This document shows, in pieces, positions 47,990 to 57,409 of a stretch of 64,000 bases of DNA. A model generated the notes under the pieces. The model did no database searches and was not told the DNA's origin. It saw only the letters and a program-made list of their open reading frames with translations. Each line of letters opens with the position of its first letter. Positions within the stretch are counted from its first letter, which is position 1. Source of the stretch: Cellulomonas wangsupingiae (GTDB lineage Bacteria > Actinomycetota > Actinomycetes > Actinomycetales > Cellulomonadaceae); contig NZ_CP101989.1 in the NCBI RefSeq assembly GCF_024508275.1, forward strand, positions 2,480,001 through 2,544,000. Reading direction: 5' to 3'. A program made the translations under genes and the position numbers.

Positions 47990-49237
47990 TCAGCCGACCC
48001 GCGCCTCCACCGGCGGGTCGCCCGCGCGCTCGGCGGGCGGCGCCGCGACCGGCGGAGGCGTCCACCCGACCGTCAGCACGATGAGCAGCCCCACGGCCGT
48101 CAGGCCCGCACCGACCCACGCGGGGGCGAGCAGCCCCCAGCCCGCGGCGATGACGAGGCCACCGAGGAAGGCGCCCGCGGCGTTGCCGAGGTTGAGCGCC
48201 GAGTGGCACAGCGCGGCACCGAGGGACGGCGCATCGGGCGAGAGGTCCATGAGGCGGGTCTGCAGCGACAGCCCCAGCACCTGGGACGTCACGCCCAGCA
48301 GCACGATGGCCGTGACCGCCGCCACCGGGTGGCGACCGACGAGCCCGATGACGACGAGCACGACGATGGTCGCGACCATGCCCACGACGACGGTCCCGAG
48401 GACGGACCGGTCGGCAAGACGTCCGCCGAGCAGGGTGCCTGCCGTCATGCCGACGCCGTAGAGGGCGAGCACGAGCGGGACGAGGCCGACGTCCAGGCCG
48501 GTCACGTCCGTGAGCAGGGGCTTGACGTAGGAGTACACGGCGAACATGCCGCCGAACCCGACGGAGCCCGCCGCGAACGCCACCCACAGCCGGCGGTTGC
48601 GCACCGCCGCGAGCTCGCGCCGCACACCGGCGGCGGGGTCGGACGGCAGGGACGGCGTCCACCGGTGCAGCGCGGCGAGGGTGGCGATCCCGGTCGCCCC
48701 CACGCCGACGAACGCCCAGCGCCAGCCCGTCGCGTGGCCGACGACCGCGGTCAGGGGCACGCCCACCGCGCACGCGACGGTCAGGCCCGTCATCATCGCC
48801 GCGACCGCGCGGCCGCGGCGCTCGGCCCCGACGACGGCGGTGCCCATGGCGGCACCCACCCCGAAGAAGGCGCCGTGCGGCAGCCCGGCGAGCAGGCGGG
48901 CCGCGACGAGCGTCTCCAGGGTCGGCGCGAACGCCGCCATGACGTTGCCGACGGTGAAGGCGACCATGAGCAGCAGGAGCAGCCGGCGCCGGTCGAGGCG
49001 CGCTCCGAGCGCCGCGAGCGTGGGCGCCCCGAGGACGACGCCGACGGCGTACGCCGTGATCGCGTGCCCCGCGGTGGGGATGTCGACGTCGAGGTCGGCG
49101 GCGATCTCGGGCAGCAGACCCATCGTGGCGAACTCGGTCGTGCCGATCGCGAACCCGCCGAGCGCGAGGGCCAGCAGCGCCCGGCCGGCACCGGCGGGCG
49201 TGGCGGCCGGCGCGGCTGCTCGGGGCGCTGTGCTCAC
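47990..49237 (-). CDS. MFS transporter (AraJ/DHA1-type efflux)
   Basis: Protein of 415 aa, GTG start ([16 protein letters not shown]) preceded by GAGGA. Twelve membrane helices; the N-terminal [18 protein letters not shown] and [12 protein letters not shown] (motif A, loop 2-3) and the matching [11 protein letters not shown] in the second half are typical of AraJ/YdhP-like sugar or drug efflux proteins. Substrate not determinable. A 14-bp palindrome lies just upstream. Confidence 0.9.
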   Translation of the reverse strand: MSTAPRAAAPAATPAGAGRALLALALGGFAIGTTEFATMGLLPEIAADLDVDIPTAGHAITAYAVGVVLGAPTLAALGARLDRRRLLLLLMVAFTVGNVMAAFAPTLETLVAARLLAGLPHGAFFGVGAAMGTAVVGAERRGRAVAAMMTGLTVACAVGVPLTAVVGHATGWRWAFVGVGATGIATLAALHRWTPSLPSDPAAGVRRELAAVRNRRLWVAFAAGSVGFGGMFAVYSYVKPLLTDVTGLDVGLVPLVLALYGVGMTAGTLLGGRLADRSVLGTVVVGMVATIVVLVVIGLVGRHPVAAVTAIVLLGVTSQVLGLSLQTRLMDLSPDAPSLGAALCHSALNLGNAAGAFLGGLVIAAGWGLLAPAWVGAGLTAVGLLIVLTVGWTPPPVAAPPAERAGDPPVEARVG

Positions 49238-49246
49238 GGACTGTCC

Positions 49247-49260
49247 TCGAATCGATTCGA
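49247..49260. promoter_or_regulatory. 14-bp perfect palindrome upstream of the MFS gene
   Basis: TCGAATCGATTCGA lies 9 bases before the GTG and runs into the GAGGA ribosome-binding region. AT content is higher than its surroundings. Likely operator for an unlinked or neighbouring regulator; the 74 bases between the MFS and DtxR-type genes contain no other clear element. Confidence 0.5.
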
Positions 49261-49311
49261 CACGGGTGCGACCGAGACGGTCGGTCGCTCAGGGGATCGG
49301 GCGAGAGTACG

Positions 49312-49992
49312 TCAGGGGCGAGCGGTCAGCCAGATCGCGCTCGCCGCGACCTCGCCCAGCTCCACGCGGTCCGCGGCGCCGTCGACCTGCACGCTGACGA
49401 CCCCGGTCACCGCGCGGCGCTCGTCGAGCGTCACCGGGGCGTCCAGCACCAGTCCGACGCCCTCGAGGTACCGCAGCAGCTCGGGGTCGGCGTCCGAGAT
49501 CCGCGCGACGCGGTACTCCCCCGGCTCGAGCTCCCACATCACCCGGGCGTCGGGCAGGTGCACCGTGCCGTCGGCCGCCGGGATCGGGTCGCCGTGCGGG
49601 TCCCGGTCCGGGTCCCCCAGCACGGCGGACACCCGCTCCACGAAGCGGTCGCTCACCGCGTGCTCGAGGACCTCGGCCTCGTCGTGGACCTCGTCCCAGC
49701 CGTAGCCGAGGCGCTGGACCAGGTACGTCTCGATGAGCCGGTGGCGGCGCACCATCGCCACGGCGTGCGCGCGCCCCTCCTCGGTGAGCTCGACCGCCCC
49801 GTACGGGCGGTGCGTCACCAGGCCGGCGTCCGCGAGCCGCTTGACGGTCTCCGAGACCGTCGAGGCGCCCACGCCCAGCCGGCTCGCGAGCAGCTTGGTG
49901 GTCACGGGGACGTCGGACCACTCCTGCGCCCCCCAGACCACCTTGAGGTAGTCCTGGGTCACCGCCGACAGGGGGGCAGGGCTCTCCGTCAC
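49312..49992 (-). CDS. DtxR/MntR-family metal-dependent transcriptional regulator
   Basis: Protein of 226 aa from a GTG (VTESPAPLSAVTQDYLKVVWG). Winged helix: TTKLLASRLGVGASTVSETVKRLADAGLV, with the following RHRLIETYLVQRLGYGWDEVHDEAEVLEHAVSDRF block carrying the dimerisation and metal residues (E, H, E, H). A C-terminal FeoA/SH3-like domain (about 150-226) completes it. It senses Mn2+ or Fe2+; target genes unknown. Transcribed toward, but separate from, the MFS gene. Confidence 0.92.
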   Translation of the reverse strand: MTESPAPLSAVTQDYLKVVWGAQEWSDVPVTTKLLASRLGVGASTVSETVKRLADAGLVTHRPYGAVELTEEGRAHAVAMVRRHRLIETYLVQRLGYGWDEVHDEAEVLEHAVSDRFVERVSAVLGDPDRDPHGDPIPAADGTVHLPDARVMWELEPGEYRVARISDADPELLRYLEGVGLVLDAPVTLDERRAVTGVVSVQVDGAADRVELGEVAASAIWLTARP

Positions 49993-50012
49993 GAGGCCCA
50001 GCGTAAGCGCCC

Positions 50013-51560
50013 TCAGGACCCGTCGACGCTCCAGTGCCACGGCTCGCCCGGCAGGTTCTCCAGGCCGTAGTCCCCCGCGTGCTCGACCATCCAGGCGTAC
50101 GCGGGGCTGCCGGAGTGCAGCGAGCGGCCGCCGGACGTGAAGTCGATCGCGAGGCCGCGCTCGTGCCGCGAGGACCCGGGACGCGCCGTGCTCGGCGAGC
50201 ACGCGGACGCGGGCTTGTCGTAGACGTCCGCGTCCGTCGGGCCGCAGTGCGCACGACGCAGCGCCACCTGCTGGTCCGGGCTGCGCCACCCGCCGCCGCC
50301 CAGCTCGACGCCGTCCGCGCGAGCGGCGTCGACGAGCGCGTCGACGGCGTCCGCGAGGCACGGGTGGACGCGGATCCCGCTGCGGGTGCGCACGACGTCA
50401 CCCTCCGCCACCGGCCCGTCCACGTCCGCGCAGTCCGTCGGCTGCACGCCCGACGGGACGAGGGCCTCGGGGGCGTCGACCCGCCACAGCACCTCGCCCT
50501 GCGGCGCGACGAGCAGCACCGCCGCCTCCTCCAGGACGAGCCGGGCGCCGGGGCGACCCGCCGTGCCCGTCCCCCACACGGGGGCACCCGCCGCGTCGAG
50601 CAGCACGAGGTCGCCGTCCTCCTGCAGCCGCGCCGTCTCGCCGGGAGCCGCGTCGGCCGGCGACGTCCAGAACGGTGTCCCGTCCCACGTCGCCACGAGC
50701 ACGCCGTCCGCCATCCCCAGGCCGAGGTGTCCCGACGGGGAGCCGAGCGTCGTGCCCGCGGCGAGCACGCCGCCGGGGTCGAGCGTCGCCGGCCCGATCG
50801 GGGTCTGCGAGCTCCAGACCGGGGCGCCGGCCTCGTCCAGCAGGACCAGGTTGCCGTCGTCCTGCACGGCGAGCGTCAGCGGGCCGCGGCCGGCGGTGCG
50901 GCTGCGCCACACGGGGTCACCCGCCTCGTCGACGGCGACGAGGTTCCCGTCGGCGCGCAGCTCGAGGGCGACGGACGGACCGGCGTCCGGGTCGGTCGCC
51001 ACGGCATCGGGCGCCCACCGGACGGCCGCGTCGGGGCCCTGCAGCTGGACCCCCTCACCGGGCACGACGAGCAGGGTGTGACGGCCGTCCGGGGACGTCA
51101 GGATGTCCGTACCGGTCAGGCGCGCGGGGCCGTCGAGCGTCGTGGGCGCCTGCGCGGTGCCACTGCTCCACACGACGGTCCCGTCGGGCGCCTCCACCAC
51201 CACGTCACCGTCGTCGCGCACGTGGAGGGCCCCGCCGGTCCCGCCCGTGGCAGTGCTCCACAGGAGCGTGCCGTCGGGTGCGACCAGGCGTACGTCGCCG
51301 GACGGGTCGGTCGCCAGCGTGGCACCCGGGACGCCCCGGCCCGACGACCAGCGGGTGACGTCGTCGAGCGCGTACAGCCCCAGCGAGCCGTCCGGCTGGA
51401 CGACGAGCAGGTGACCGCCGCCCGGCGCCATCAGCGCCTGCCCGGCCGTGAGCTGCTCGCCGGGACGCAGGACGTCCTCCCCCGCACCCGCGACGGCGGG
51501 AACGGCACCGGCGAGCACCAGACCGGCGGTGACCACCGCGATCGCCGTCACCCGTCCCAT
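50013..51560 (-). CDS. Secreted B-lectin repeat / VanY D-Ala-D-Ala carboxypeptidase fusion
   Basis: Protein of 515 aa. MGRVTAIAVVTAGLVLAGAV is chosen (GGGGGA upstream), giving a signal peptide with cleavage near AVAGA. Residues about 35-385 hold bulb-type lectin repeats, several of the QDDGNLVLLDEAGAPVW type (canonical mannose motif QxDxNxVxY with Y replaced by L). Residues about 395-515 are an M15/VanY peptidase: SRHERGLAIDF and PWHW supply the zinc ligands His466, Asp473 and His509. It would trim peptidoglycan stem peptides while bound to a glycan. Distinct fusion for a cell-wall enzyme. Confidence 0.88.
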   Translation of the reverse strand: MGRVTAIAVVTAGLVLAGAVPAVAGAGEDVLRPGEQLTAGQALMAPGGGHLLVVQPDGSLGLYALDDVTRWSSGRGVPGATLATDPSGDVRLVAPDGTLLWSTATGGTGGALHVRDDGDVVVEAPDGTVVWSSGTAQAPTTLDGPARLTGTDILTSPDGRHTLLVVPGEGVQLQGPDAAVRWAPDAVATDPDAGPSVALELRADGNLVAVDEAGDPVWRSRTAGRGPLTLAVQDDGNLVLLDEAGAPVWSSQTPIGPATLDPGGVLAAGTTLGSPSGHLGLGMADGVLVATWDGTPFWTSPADAAPGETARLQEDGDLVLLDAAGAPVWGTGTAGRPGARLVLEEAAVLLVAPQGEVLWRVDAPEALVPSGVQPTDCADVDGPVAEGDVVRTRSGIRVHPCLADAVDALVDAARADGVELGGGGWRSPDQQVALRRAHCGPTDADVYDKPASACSPSTARPGSSRHERGLAIDFTSGGRSLHSGSPAYAWMVEHAGDYGLENLPGEPWHWSVDGS

Positions 51561-51681
51561 GCGCGTTCCCCCCCGCCGCACCGCGCCGGCTCGGGCGGCC
51601 GGCGCGCTGCGCACGGTTCCAGGCCAACATCTCCGTCACGGATGCGCAACCTTTTGGGCCGGATTCATCCCGGAGGAAGCG

Positions 51682-53772
51682 TCAGCCGCCCTCCTCGGTC
51701 GTCCTCGCCGGGTCGCCGGCGCCGGGGGCGGCCCCGTCGTCCGCGGGCGGGGTGACGTCGTCGACGTCGGTCACCGCGTCGTCCTGCGGCACCACGACCT
51801 CCGGCCACGGCTGCGGCCGGTTCACGGTCACCGTCGCGTCGGGGGCGACCTGCACCAGCTGGTGGTCGACGACGTTCCCCGACACCGGGTCCACGCGGAG
51901 GACCGTGAGCTCGGCGACGCCCCGCAGCGGCCCGACCGTCGGCTGGTTCAGCGTCGCACCGGCCGTGCTGGACGACACGTACCGGACGCCGAGGCCGACC
52001 TGCTCCGGGCCGGACCGCCGGTGGTAGTGGCCGGAGACCTGCGCGGGCACGCACCCCTCGTCGAGGGCGGTGTCCCCGACCACCGGGTTGTGGACCAGCA
52101 GCAGGTCGACGTCGCCGTCGTCGCACGCGACCTCCGCGAGCCGCTCCGCCGCCTCCGCGGGTGTCTCACCACGCGCCGACGCGGTGCCGCCGGCGCCCAC
52201 ACGCGTCTCGTTCGGGTCGCTGTCGCCGAGGATCCGCACACCCGCGACCTCGACGACCTCGCCGTCGAGCACGAGGGCCCCCGCCCGGGCGTACTGCCCG
52301 GACGTGTCCGCGGAGTCGTGGTTGCCGGGCGCGGTCACCAGCTGGACGCCGTCGGGCACGGCGCGCGCGAACGACGTCACGCAGTACTGCTCGACGGACG
52401 TCCCGTTCATCGTCGTGTCGCCGGCGTCGAGCACCGCGTCCGCGCCGGCGAGCCGCGCGAGGGTGCCGATCACGGGGGCCATGCCGACGTTGCAGTGCAG
52501 GTCCGAGACGACGACCAGCACGACCGGCTCGACCTGCGGGGTCGGTGTCGGGGTCGCTGTCGCCGTTGACCGCGCGCCGCCGGTGCCTCCCTCGTCCAGG
52601 GCTCCGTCGGCCGGGGCTCCGTCACCCAGGGCTCCGTCGGCCGGAGCTCCGTCACCCAGGGCTCCGTCGGCCGGGGTGTCACCGGCCGTGCCCCCGTCCG
52701 GCGCTCCCGCCTCGCCCGTGCCGAGGGCGTCGGGCGTGGCCTCGCCGCCGGCTGCCGCCTGAGCCGCCGCCTCCTGCTCGGCGGCCCTCTGCTCGGCGGC
52801 CGCCTGCTCGGCCGCCTCCTGCTCAGCGGCCTCCTCCGCCGCGAGCCGCACCTCGTCCGCCTCCCACTGCTCCCAGGCGACGGCCAGGGCGTCGTCCGCG
52901 GTCTGGTAGAACTCCTCGTTCTCGCGCCAGGCGTCCACGGCGTACACGCCGTACGTGTCGATGACGCCGCCGAGCCGGCCGGTGACCCACGCGCCCTCCA
53001 GCGGCGTGCCGTCGAACACGCTCGAGGCGAGCCGGGCGGTCCCGGGCCGGTCGCCCGGCGCCACGCTCGACGTCAGCACGGTCGCGCCGACCACCACGGC
53101 GACGACGCCCGCGGTCACGGGCCGGGCGTGGGTGGCGAGCGGCCTCGCCAGCTGGCGACGCCGGTCGGGCCCGAGCAGCAGCCGGACGGCCCACCACACG
53201 GCCACGAGGACCACGAACGCCCAGGCCGTCCGCACCAGGGCGTCGCTCACCAGGGCCCGGGCGATGTCCTCGACGGCGGCGGCGGGGCCCGAGAAGAACG
53301 AGACGTACGCGCTCAGGTCCTCGCCGAGCGCCTGGAGCGTGCGTGCCTGGCCCAGCTCGGTGACGCTCGCCGGGATCTCGCCGACGGTGGCGCGCACGCC
53401 CAGGGCGAGCGGCAGCGGCGACCGGGTCTGCAGCGTGCCCAGCGGACCGAAGTCGATCGTGACCGTCGAGTCGGTCGTCACGTCGTACCGCGTCACGTGC
53501 GGCCCGAGCGCTCCCTGCGTGGTCGCCGTCGTCACGCCGAACGCGACCGACACCAGGAGCGCGGCCGCGACCAGGCCCGTCGCCGCCCACCACCCGTGCC
53601 GGGGTCGCCACGTGCGCGCCGCGCGCAGGGCGTGCGCGAGGCGCCGCCGCGCGCGCGGGAGCCGGTCGCGCCACGCCGGCGCGCCCCCGGGGACCGGCGG
53701 CCGTCCGACGCGTGCGCGGGCGCGGCCGGGCCGGGCTCCGGCACCTCGTTCGTCGGGTCGTCCATCGGGCAC
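51682..53772 (-). CDS. Membrane-anchored metallophosphoesterase with coiled coil and acidic repeats
   Basis: Protein of 696 aa, MPDGRPDERGAG. Basic cytosolic tail (1-60), one helix at about 62-80, an extracytoplasmic segment, further helices near 180-200 and 220-240, an Ala/Glu coiled coil (about 310-345, EEAAEQEAAEQAAAEQRAAE), PADGALGDGA repeats (about 365-400), and a calcineurin-type phosphoesterase core (about 420-620) with DLHCN, GDTTM, GNHD, VHNP and GHYH. The catalytic core sits outside the membrane if the topology is right. Substrate unknown. The C-terminus is Asp/Pro-rich. Confidence 0.82.
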   Translation of the reverse strand: MPDGRPDERGAGARPGRARARVGRPPVPGGAPAWRDRLPRARRRLAHALRAARTWRPRHGWWAATGLVAAALLVSVAFGVTTATTQGALGPHVTRYDVTTDSTVTIDFGPLGTLQTRSPLPLALGVRATVGEIPASVTELGQARTLQALGEDLSAYVSFFSGPAAAVEDIARALVSDALVRTAWAFVVLVAVWWAVRLLLGPDRRRQLARPLATHARPVTAGVVAVVVGATVLTSSVAPGDRPGTARLASSVFDGTPLEGAWVTGRLGGVIDTYGVYAVDAWRENEEFYQTADDALAVAWEQWEADEVRLAAEEAAEQEAAEQAAAEQRAAEQEAAAQAAAGGEATPDALGTGEAGAPDGGTAGDTPADGALGDGAPADGALGDGAPADGALDEGGTGGARSTATATPTPTPQVEPVVLVVVSDLHCNVGMAPVIGTLARLAGADAVLDAGDTTMNGTSVEQYCVTSFARAVPDGVQLVTAPGNHDSADTSGQYARAGALVLDGEVVEVAGVRILGDSDPNETRVGAGGTASARGETPAEAAERLAEVACDDGDVDLLLVHNPVVGDTALDEGCVPAQVSGHYHRRSGPEQVGLGVRYVSSSTAGATLNQPTVGPLRGVAELTVLRVDPVSGNVVDHQLVQVAPDATVTVNRPQPWPEVVVPQDDAVTDVDDVTPPADDGAAPGAGDPARTTEEGG
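52599..52676. repeat. 30-bp tandem repeats inside the metallophosphoesterase gene
   Basis: Two full 30-base units (52599-52628, 52629-52658) and a partial third (52659-52676) encode PADGALGDGA on the minus strand. Unit 2 differs from unit 1 by one base. It is a slippage-prone linker of variable length. Confidence 0.9.
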
Positions 53773-53818
53773 CGAGCCTAGACGGGACCGGGCGCCACGA
53801 CCGCCGGGCCGCGCGAGG

Positions 53819-54616
53819 TCAGGCGCGCCGGTCGCGCCAGCGCACCCACTTCTCGGCCTGGGTCAGGTCGTAGGCGGGGCCGTCGGCACCGACCGTGAAC
53901 AGTCGCACGCCCGCGGCGAGCAGCTCGTCGCCGACCTCGTCGGGGTCGGACCCGTCGACGCCCAGCGACCGGGTCACCAGCGCCGCGGTGTCCCGCCCGA
54001 CGGCCGCCCCGTGCTCGTCGAGGATCGCGCTCTTGCGCCGCAGCGTCTCGACGTCACCGAACGAGTGCCAGATGTCGGCGTGCTCGGCCACGACGCGCAG
54101 CGTCTTGCGCTCACCGCCGCCACCGATCATCACCGGGATGTCCCGCGTCGGTGCGGGGTTCATCGCGGCCCACCGCGCGCGGATCCGCGGCATCGTCTGC
54201 GCGAGGTCCGCGATCCGCGAGCCCGCCGTGCCGAACTCGTACCCGTACTCCGTGTAGTCGCGCTCGAACCACCCGGCGCCGATCCCCAGGATCAGCCTCC
54301 CGCCGCTGATGTGGTCGACCGTGCGGGCCATGTCGGCCAGGAGGTCGGGGTTGCGGTACGAGTTGCAGGTGACCAGCGCGCCGATCTCGACGCGGCTCGT
54401 CTGCTCGGCCCAGGCACCCAGCATCGTCCAGCACTCGAAGTGCTTGCCGTCGGGGTCCCCGTAGAGCGGGAAGAAGTGGTCCCAGTTGAAGACGACGTCG
54501 ACGCCGATGTCCTCCGCGCGACGCACCGCGTCGCGGATCTGGGCGTAGTCGGCGTGCTGCGGCTGGATCTGGACGCCGACGCGCACGCCGGCCGGGGACG
54601 TCTCGGTCACGGGCAC
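53819..54616 (-). CDS. LLM-class F420-dependent oxidoreductase
   Basis: Protein of 265 aa from a GTG (VPVTETSPAGVRVGVQ). Luciferase-like barrel motifs include NWDHFFPLYG, GALVTCNSYRNPDLLADMARTVDHISGGRLILGIGAGW and IPVMIGGGGERKTLRVVAEHADIWH, typical of F420-using family members in actinobacteria. The substrate is unknown. It follows the aldo/keto reductase gene by 35 bases, possibly as a redox pair. Confidence 0.92.
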   Translation of the reverse strand: MPVTETSPAGVRVGVQIQPQHADYAQIRDAVRRAEDIGVDVVFNWDHFFPLYGDPDGKHFECWTMLGAWAEQTSRVEIGALVTCNSYRNPDLLADMARTVDHISGGRLILGIGAGWFERDYTEYGYEFGTAGSRIADLAQTMPRIRARWAAMNPAPTRDIPVMIGGGGERKTLRVVAEHADIWHSFGDVETLRRKSAILDEHGAAVGRDTAALVTRSLGVDGSDPDEVGDELLAAGVRLFTVGADGPAYDLTQAEKWVRWRDRRA

Positions 54617-54651
54617 ACGCTAACCGACGAACCGCTCAGGGCCCCTCGTGC

Positions 54652-55497
54652 TCAGAGCTCCTCGTAGACGCCCGGGTCCTGGTCGGACATCCGTCCGTCG
54701 GGGCGGCCGAGCGCGGTGATCGCGGCCACCTCGTCGTCGTCGAGCGTGAACGCCAGGACCCCGAGGTTGGCGCGCTGCCGCGCGGGCGTCGCGGACTTCG
54801 GCAGCGGCACGGCACCGAGCTGGGTGTGCCACCGCAGGATCACCTCGGCCGGTCCGACGCCGTGGGCGCGCGCCACCTGCGCGACCGTCGGGTCGTCGAG
54901 CAGGTCGCCGCCGTGCCCCAGCGGGCTCCACGACTGGGTGACCACGCCCAGGACCTCGTCCGCCGCACGCTGCTCGCGCTGCGGGAACCGCGGGTGCAGC
55001 TCGACCTGGTTGACGCTGGGGACGTGCCCGGTCGCGTCGAGCACCGCCGTCAGGTGCTCGGGCAGGAAGTTCGAGACGCCCACGGACCTGATCAGCCCGG
55101 CGTCCCGGAGCTCCAGGAGCGTCGCGAAGGCCTCGACGAAGTACCCCTGCCGCGGGTTGGGCCAGTGGACGAGGTACAGGTCCCAGTGGTCCAGGCCCGC
55201 GCGCCACAGCGACTCGTGCACGGCGCGCACGGCGTCGTCGCGCCGGTGGTAGCGGCCCGGGAGCTTGGAGGTGAGCACGAGCTCGTCGCGCGGGACGCCG
55301 CTGCGACGCACCGCCCGGCCGACCGCGCCCTCGTTCTCGTAGCTGTACGCGGAGTCGACAAGCCGGTAGCCCGCGTCGATCGCGTGGCGGACGGCGTCGA
55401 CGCCGTCCGGACCGCGCAGCCCGTAGGTGCCGAGACCGAGGACGGGCAGCTCGAGCCCGTCGATCAGCGTGCGGGTGGGGACGGGTCCGTCGGTCAT
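54652..55497 (-). CDS. Aldo/keto reductase
   Basis: Protein of 281 aa; ATG at 55497 (MTDGPVPTRTLIDGLELP), with a GTG nine bases earlier possible. Catalytic tetrad as in AKRs: Asp and Tyr in DSAYSYENE, Lys in LTSKLPGRYH, His in YLVHWPNP; NADPH-binding LPKSATPARQRANLG near the C-terminus. Reduces carbonyls with NADPH. Probably co-transcribed with the LLM oxidoreductase. Confidence 0.93.
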   Translation of the reverse strand: MTDGPVPTRTLIDGLELPVLGLGTYGLRGPDGVDAVRHAIDAGYRLVDSAYSYENEGAVGRAVRRSGVPRDELVLTSKLPGRYHRRDDAVRAVHESLWRAGLDHWDLYLVHWPNPRQGYFVEAFATLLELRDAGLIRSVGVSNFLPEHLTAVLDATGHVPSVNQVELHPRFPQREQRAADEVLGVVTQSWSPLGHGGDLLDDPTVAQVARAHGVGPAEVILRWHTQLGAVPLPKSATPARQRANLGVLAFTLDDDEVAAITALGRPDGRMSDQDPGVYEEL

Positions 55498-55546
55498 GCC
55501 TGCCACGGTAGGGCCCGGCGCGCATCCGGCACCTCGTGGCAGGCCG

Positions 55547-57262
55547 TCACTGGTAGGTGACGAGGTCGGGCACCGGCTGCACCTCGAAGGTCTGCGCGGG
55601 GTCGAGCATCGGCACGTCCTCGTCGTAGAAGTTCTTCCACCCCCAGTGCACGGGCGGCGCGGCGTTGCGCAGCGCCGCCCAGGTGCCGGCCTTGGCGGGC
55701 TGACCGCCCTGGCCGTCGACGTGGATCAGCGGGGCCAGCTCGTCGTGCGACGTGTCGAGGCGCTCGCGCTCACTGATCATGCGCAGCGAGAACTGGTGCA
55801 GGACGAACATCTTCTGCGGCAGCGCGCGCTCGCGCGTCAGCTGCGCGAGCCACGCCGCGGTCGCGTTGACCTCGTCGATGCCGACGGACCCGATCTGCCG
55901 CAGGTGCACCTGGCCGGGCGCCAGCCGCCACTCGGGGTCGAGCGCGAGCCCCACGTGCGGCAGGGCGAGCAGGTCGGTGTACAGCTGGGCCTGCGTGACG
56001 AAGTCCTGGTGGCCGGGCTGCAGGTCGAGCACGACGTACTGGCCGGCCGCGCCGGCCGCCTCGACGAGAGGACGCAGCTCCTCGACGGAGCGCTTGCGCG
56101 AGTAGCTGCCGTCGGGCTCGGCGCCCGCCGACGCGATCGTCGCGATGATCTCCACGGCGGGCACCACGGTGTCCGTCGTCAGCCCGCGGTACGGCGCCGC
56201 GTGCTGCTCCGCCCGCGCGACCGTGGCCGGGACGTCCTGCTCGCCGAGCACGCCGAGCGCACCCGAGCCGGGGGTGCCGTACAGCGCGACGTACCGCTTG
56301 CCCGGCTGGCCCTCGACGGCCGGGAACACGAGCTGGCCGCCGCCGGGCAGCTCGGCGCCCGTGCGTGCCGCAGCCACCCGGTGCACCAGCCGGTCGGCCG
56401 GGGCGAACGACGACCCGTACGCGACCACGGCCTCGGGCGACGCCCCGGCAAGCGCCTGCACGGCGGCCGAGGTCGCGCGCGGGTCACCGCCCGGCACGTC
56501 CAGGACGTCGACGCCCAGCGCACGCAGGGTGGCCGCCGCGGCGGGCGGCACGGGACCGTCCGCGAGCGCGAGCACGCCGGGCACCGTGACCGCGGTGGTC
56601 GGCGGGAGGACGGTGGCCTCCTGGTCACCGGGGGTCGCCGCGGGATCGGCCGACGCGGTCGCGGTCGCCCCCTCGGCGACGAGGACGGCCGGCTCGGGCG
56701 CGGCCAGGGCCCGCACGGCGGCCGCCTCGCCGCCGGCGGGCACGGGGGCCGGCTCGCCGAGCGGCCGGCCGACCGCCGCGGACAGCACGTCGGCCCCCGC
56801 GCCGGAGGGCACCGCGACGGCCACCACGTCGTCGGGCAGCACGGCCGGGTCGACGTCCCCGACGACCAGCGCGTGCCGCGCCCCCAGGCGCGCGAGCTCG
56901 GACGCGACGTCGGCGTCCGCGCCCGTCAGCAGCGCCGGGGCACCCAGCGCGACCGCGGCCGTCGCGGCCGTGAGCGTGCCCGGGACGTCCCCGGCGGCGG
57001 CGAGGACCACGACGGGCGCGGCGTCGAGCAGCGCCGCCGACGTCGCGAGGGCCGCCGCGGCGTCGTCCCCGTCGACGACGGTCGCCGGGGCGGGCGCCTC
57101 GAGGGGCGTCACCGCGACGGGCTCGGGGGTGGCGGAGGCCGAGGGCGTCGCCGGCGCGGCGTCGTCGGCGGTCCCCCACGTGCACGACGCGAGCAGCGCG
57201 ACGACGACCGTGACGATGCCGGCGCGCACCCGCGCACCCCGGACGTGGTCCCACCCGTGCAC
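55547..57262 (-). CDS. Lipoprotein with cell-wall-binding-repeat-2-like region and unassigned C-terminal domain
   Basis: Protein of 571 aa. The GTG at 57262 has GGGGAGG ending 6 bases upstream, which decides the start over an internal GTG at 57229. The lipobox is LASC with Cys27. Residues about 60-300 show repeats of the CWB2 type (APALLTGADADVASELARLG, ARHALVVGDVDPAVLP). Residues about 330-571 form an alpha/beta domain with YVVLDLQPGHQDFVTQAQ, GLALDPEWRL and VHWGWKNFYDEDVP; a glycosidase-like barrel is possible but unproven. Likely surface-exposed; function unknown. Confidence 0.72.
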   Translation of the reverse strand: MHGWDHVRGARVRAGIVTVVVALLASCTWGTADDAAPATPSASATPEPVAVTPLEAPAPATVVDGDDAAAALATSAALLDAAPVVVLAAAGDVPGTLTAATAAVALGAPALLTGADADVASELARLGARHALVVGDVDPAVLPDDVVAVAVPSGAGADVLSAAVGRPLGEPAPVPAGGEAAAVRALAAPEPAVLVAEGATATASADPAATPGDQEATVLPPTTAVTVPGVLALADGPVPPAAAATLRALGVDVLDVPGGDPRATSAAVQALAGASPEAVVAYGSSFAPADRLVHRVAAARTGAELPGGGQLVFPAVEGQPGKRYVALYGTPGSGALGVLGEQDVPATVARAEQHAAPYRGLTTDTVVPAVEIIATIASAGAEPDGSYSRKRSVEELRPLVEAAGAAGQYVVLDLQPGHQDFVTQAQLYTDLLALPHVGLALDPEWRLAPGQVHLRQIGSVGIDEVNATAAWLAQLTRERALPQKMFVLHQFSLRMISERERLDTSHDELAPLIHVDGQGGQPAKAGTWAALRNAAPPVHWGWKNFYDEDVPMLDPAQTFEVQPVPDLVTYQ

Positions 57263-57409
57263 CCAGAGCCTCCCCGGCGGTCGTGCGGCGTCACCGCCGC
57301 CGGCCGGCGGTCGCCGACGCGCCGCCACTGTAGGCACGTCACCGGGGAGGCGCAGCCCCACGGGCGACCGCGAGGCCACCGCGGCGCGGGCGGGCCTAGG
57401 CTCGCCCGC

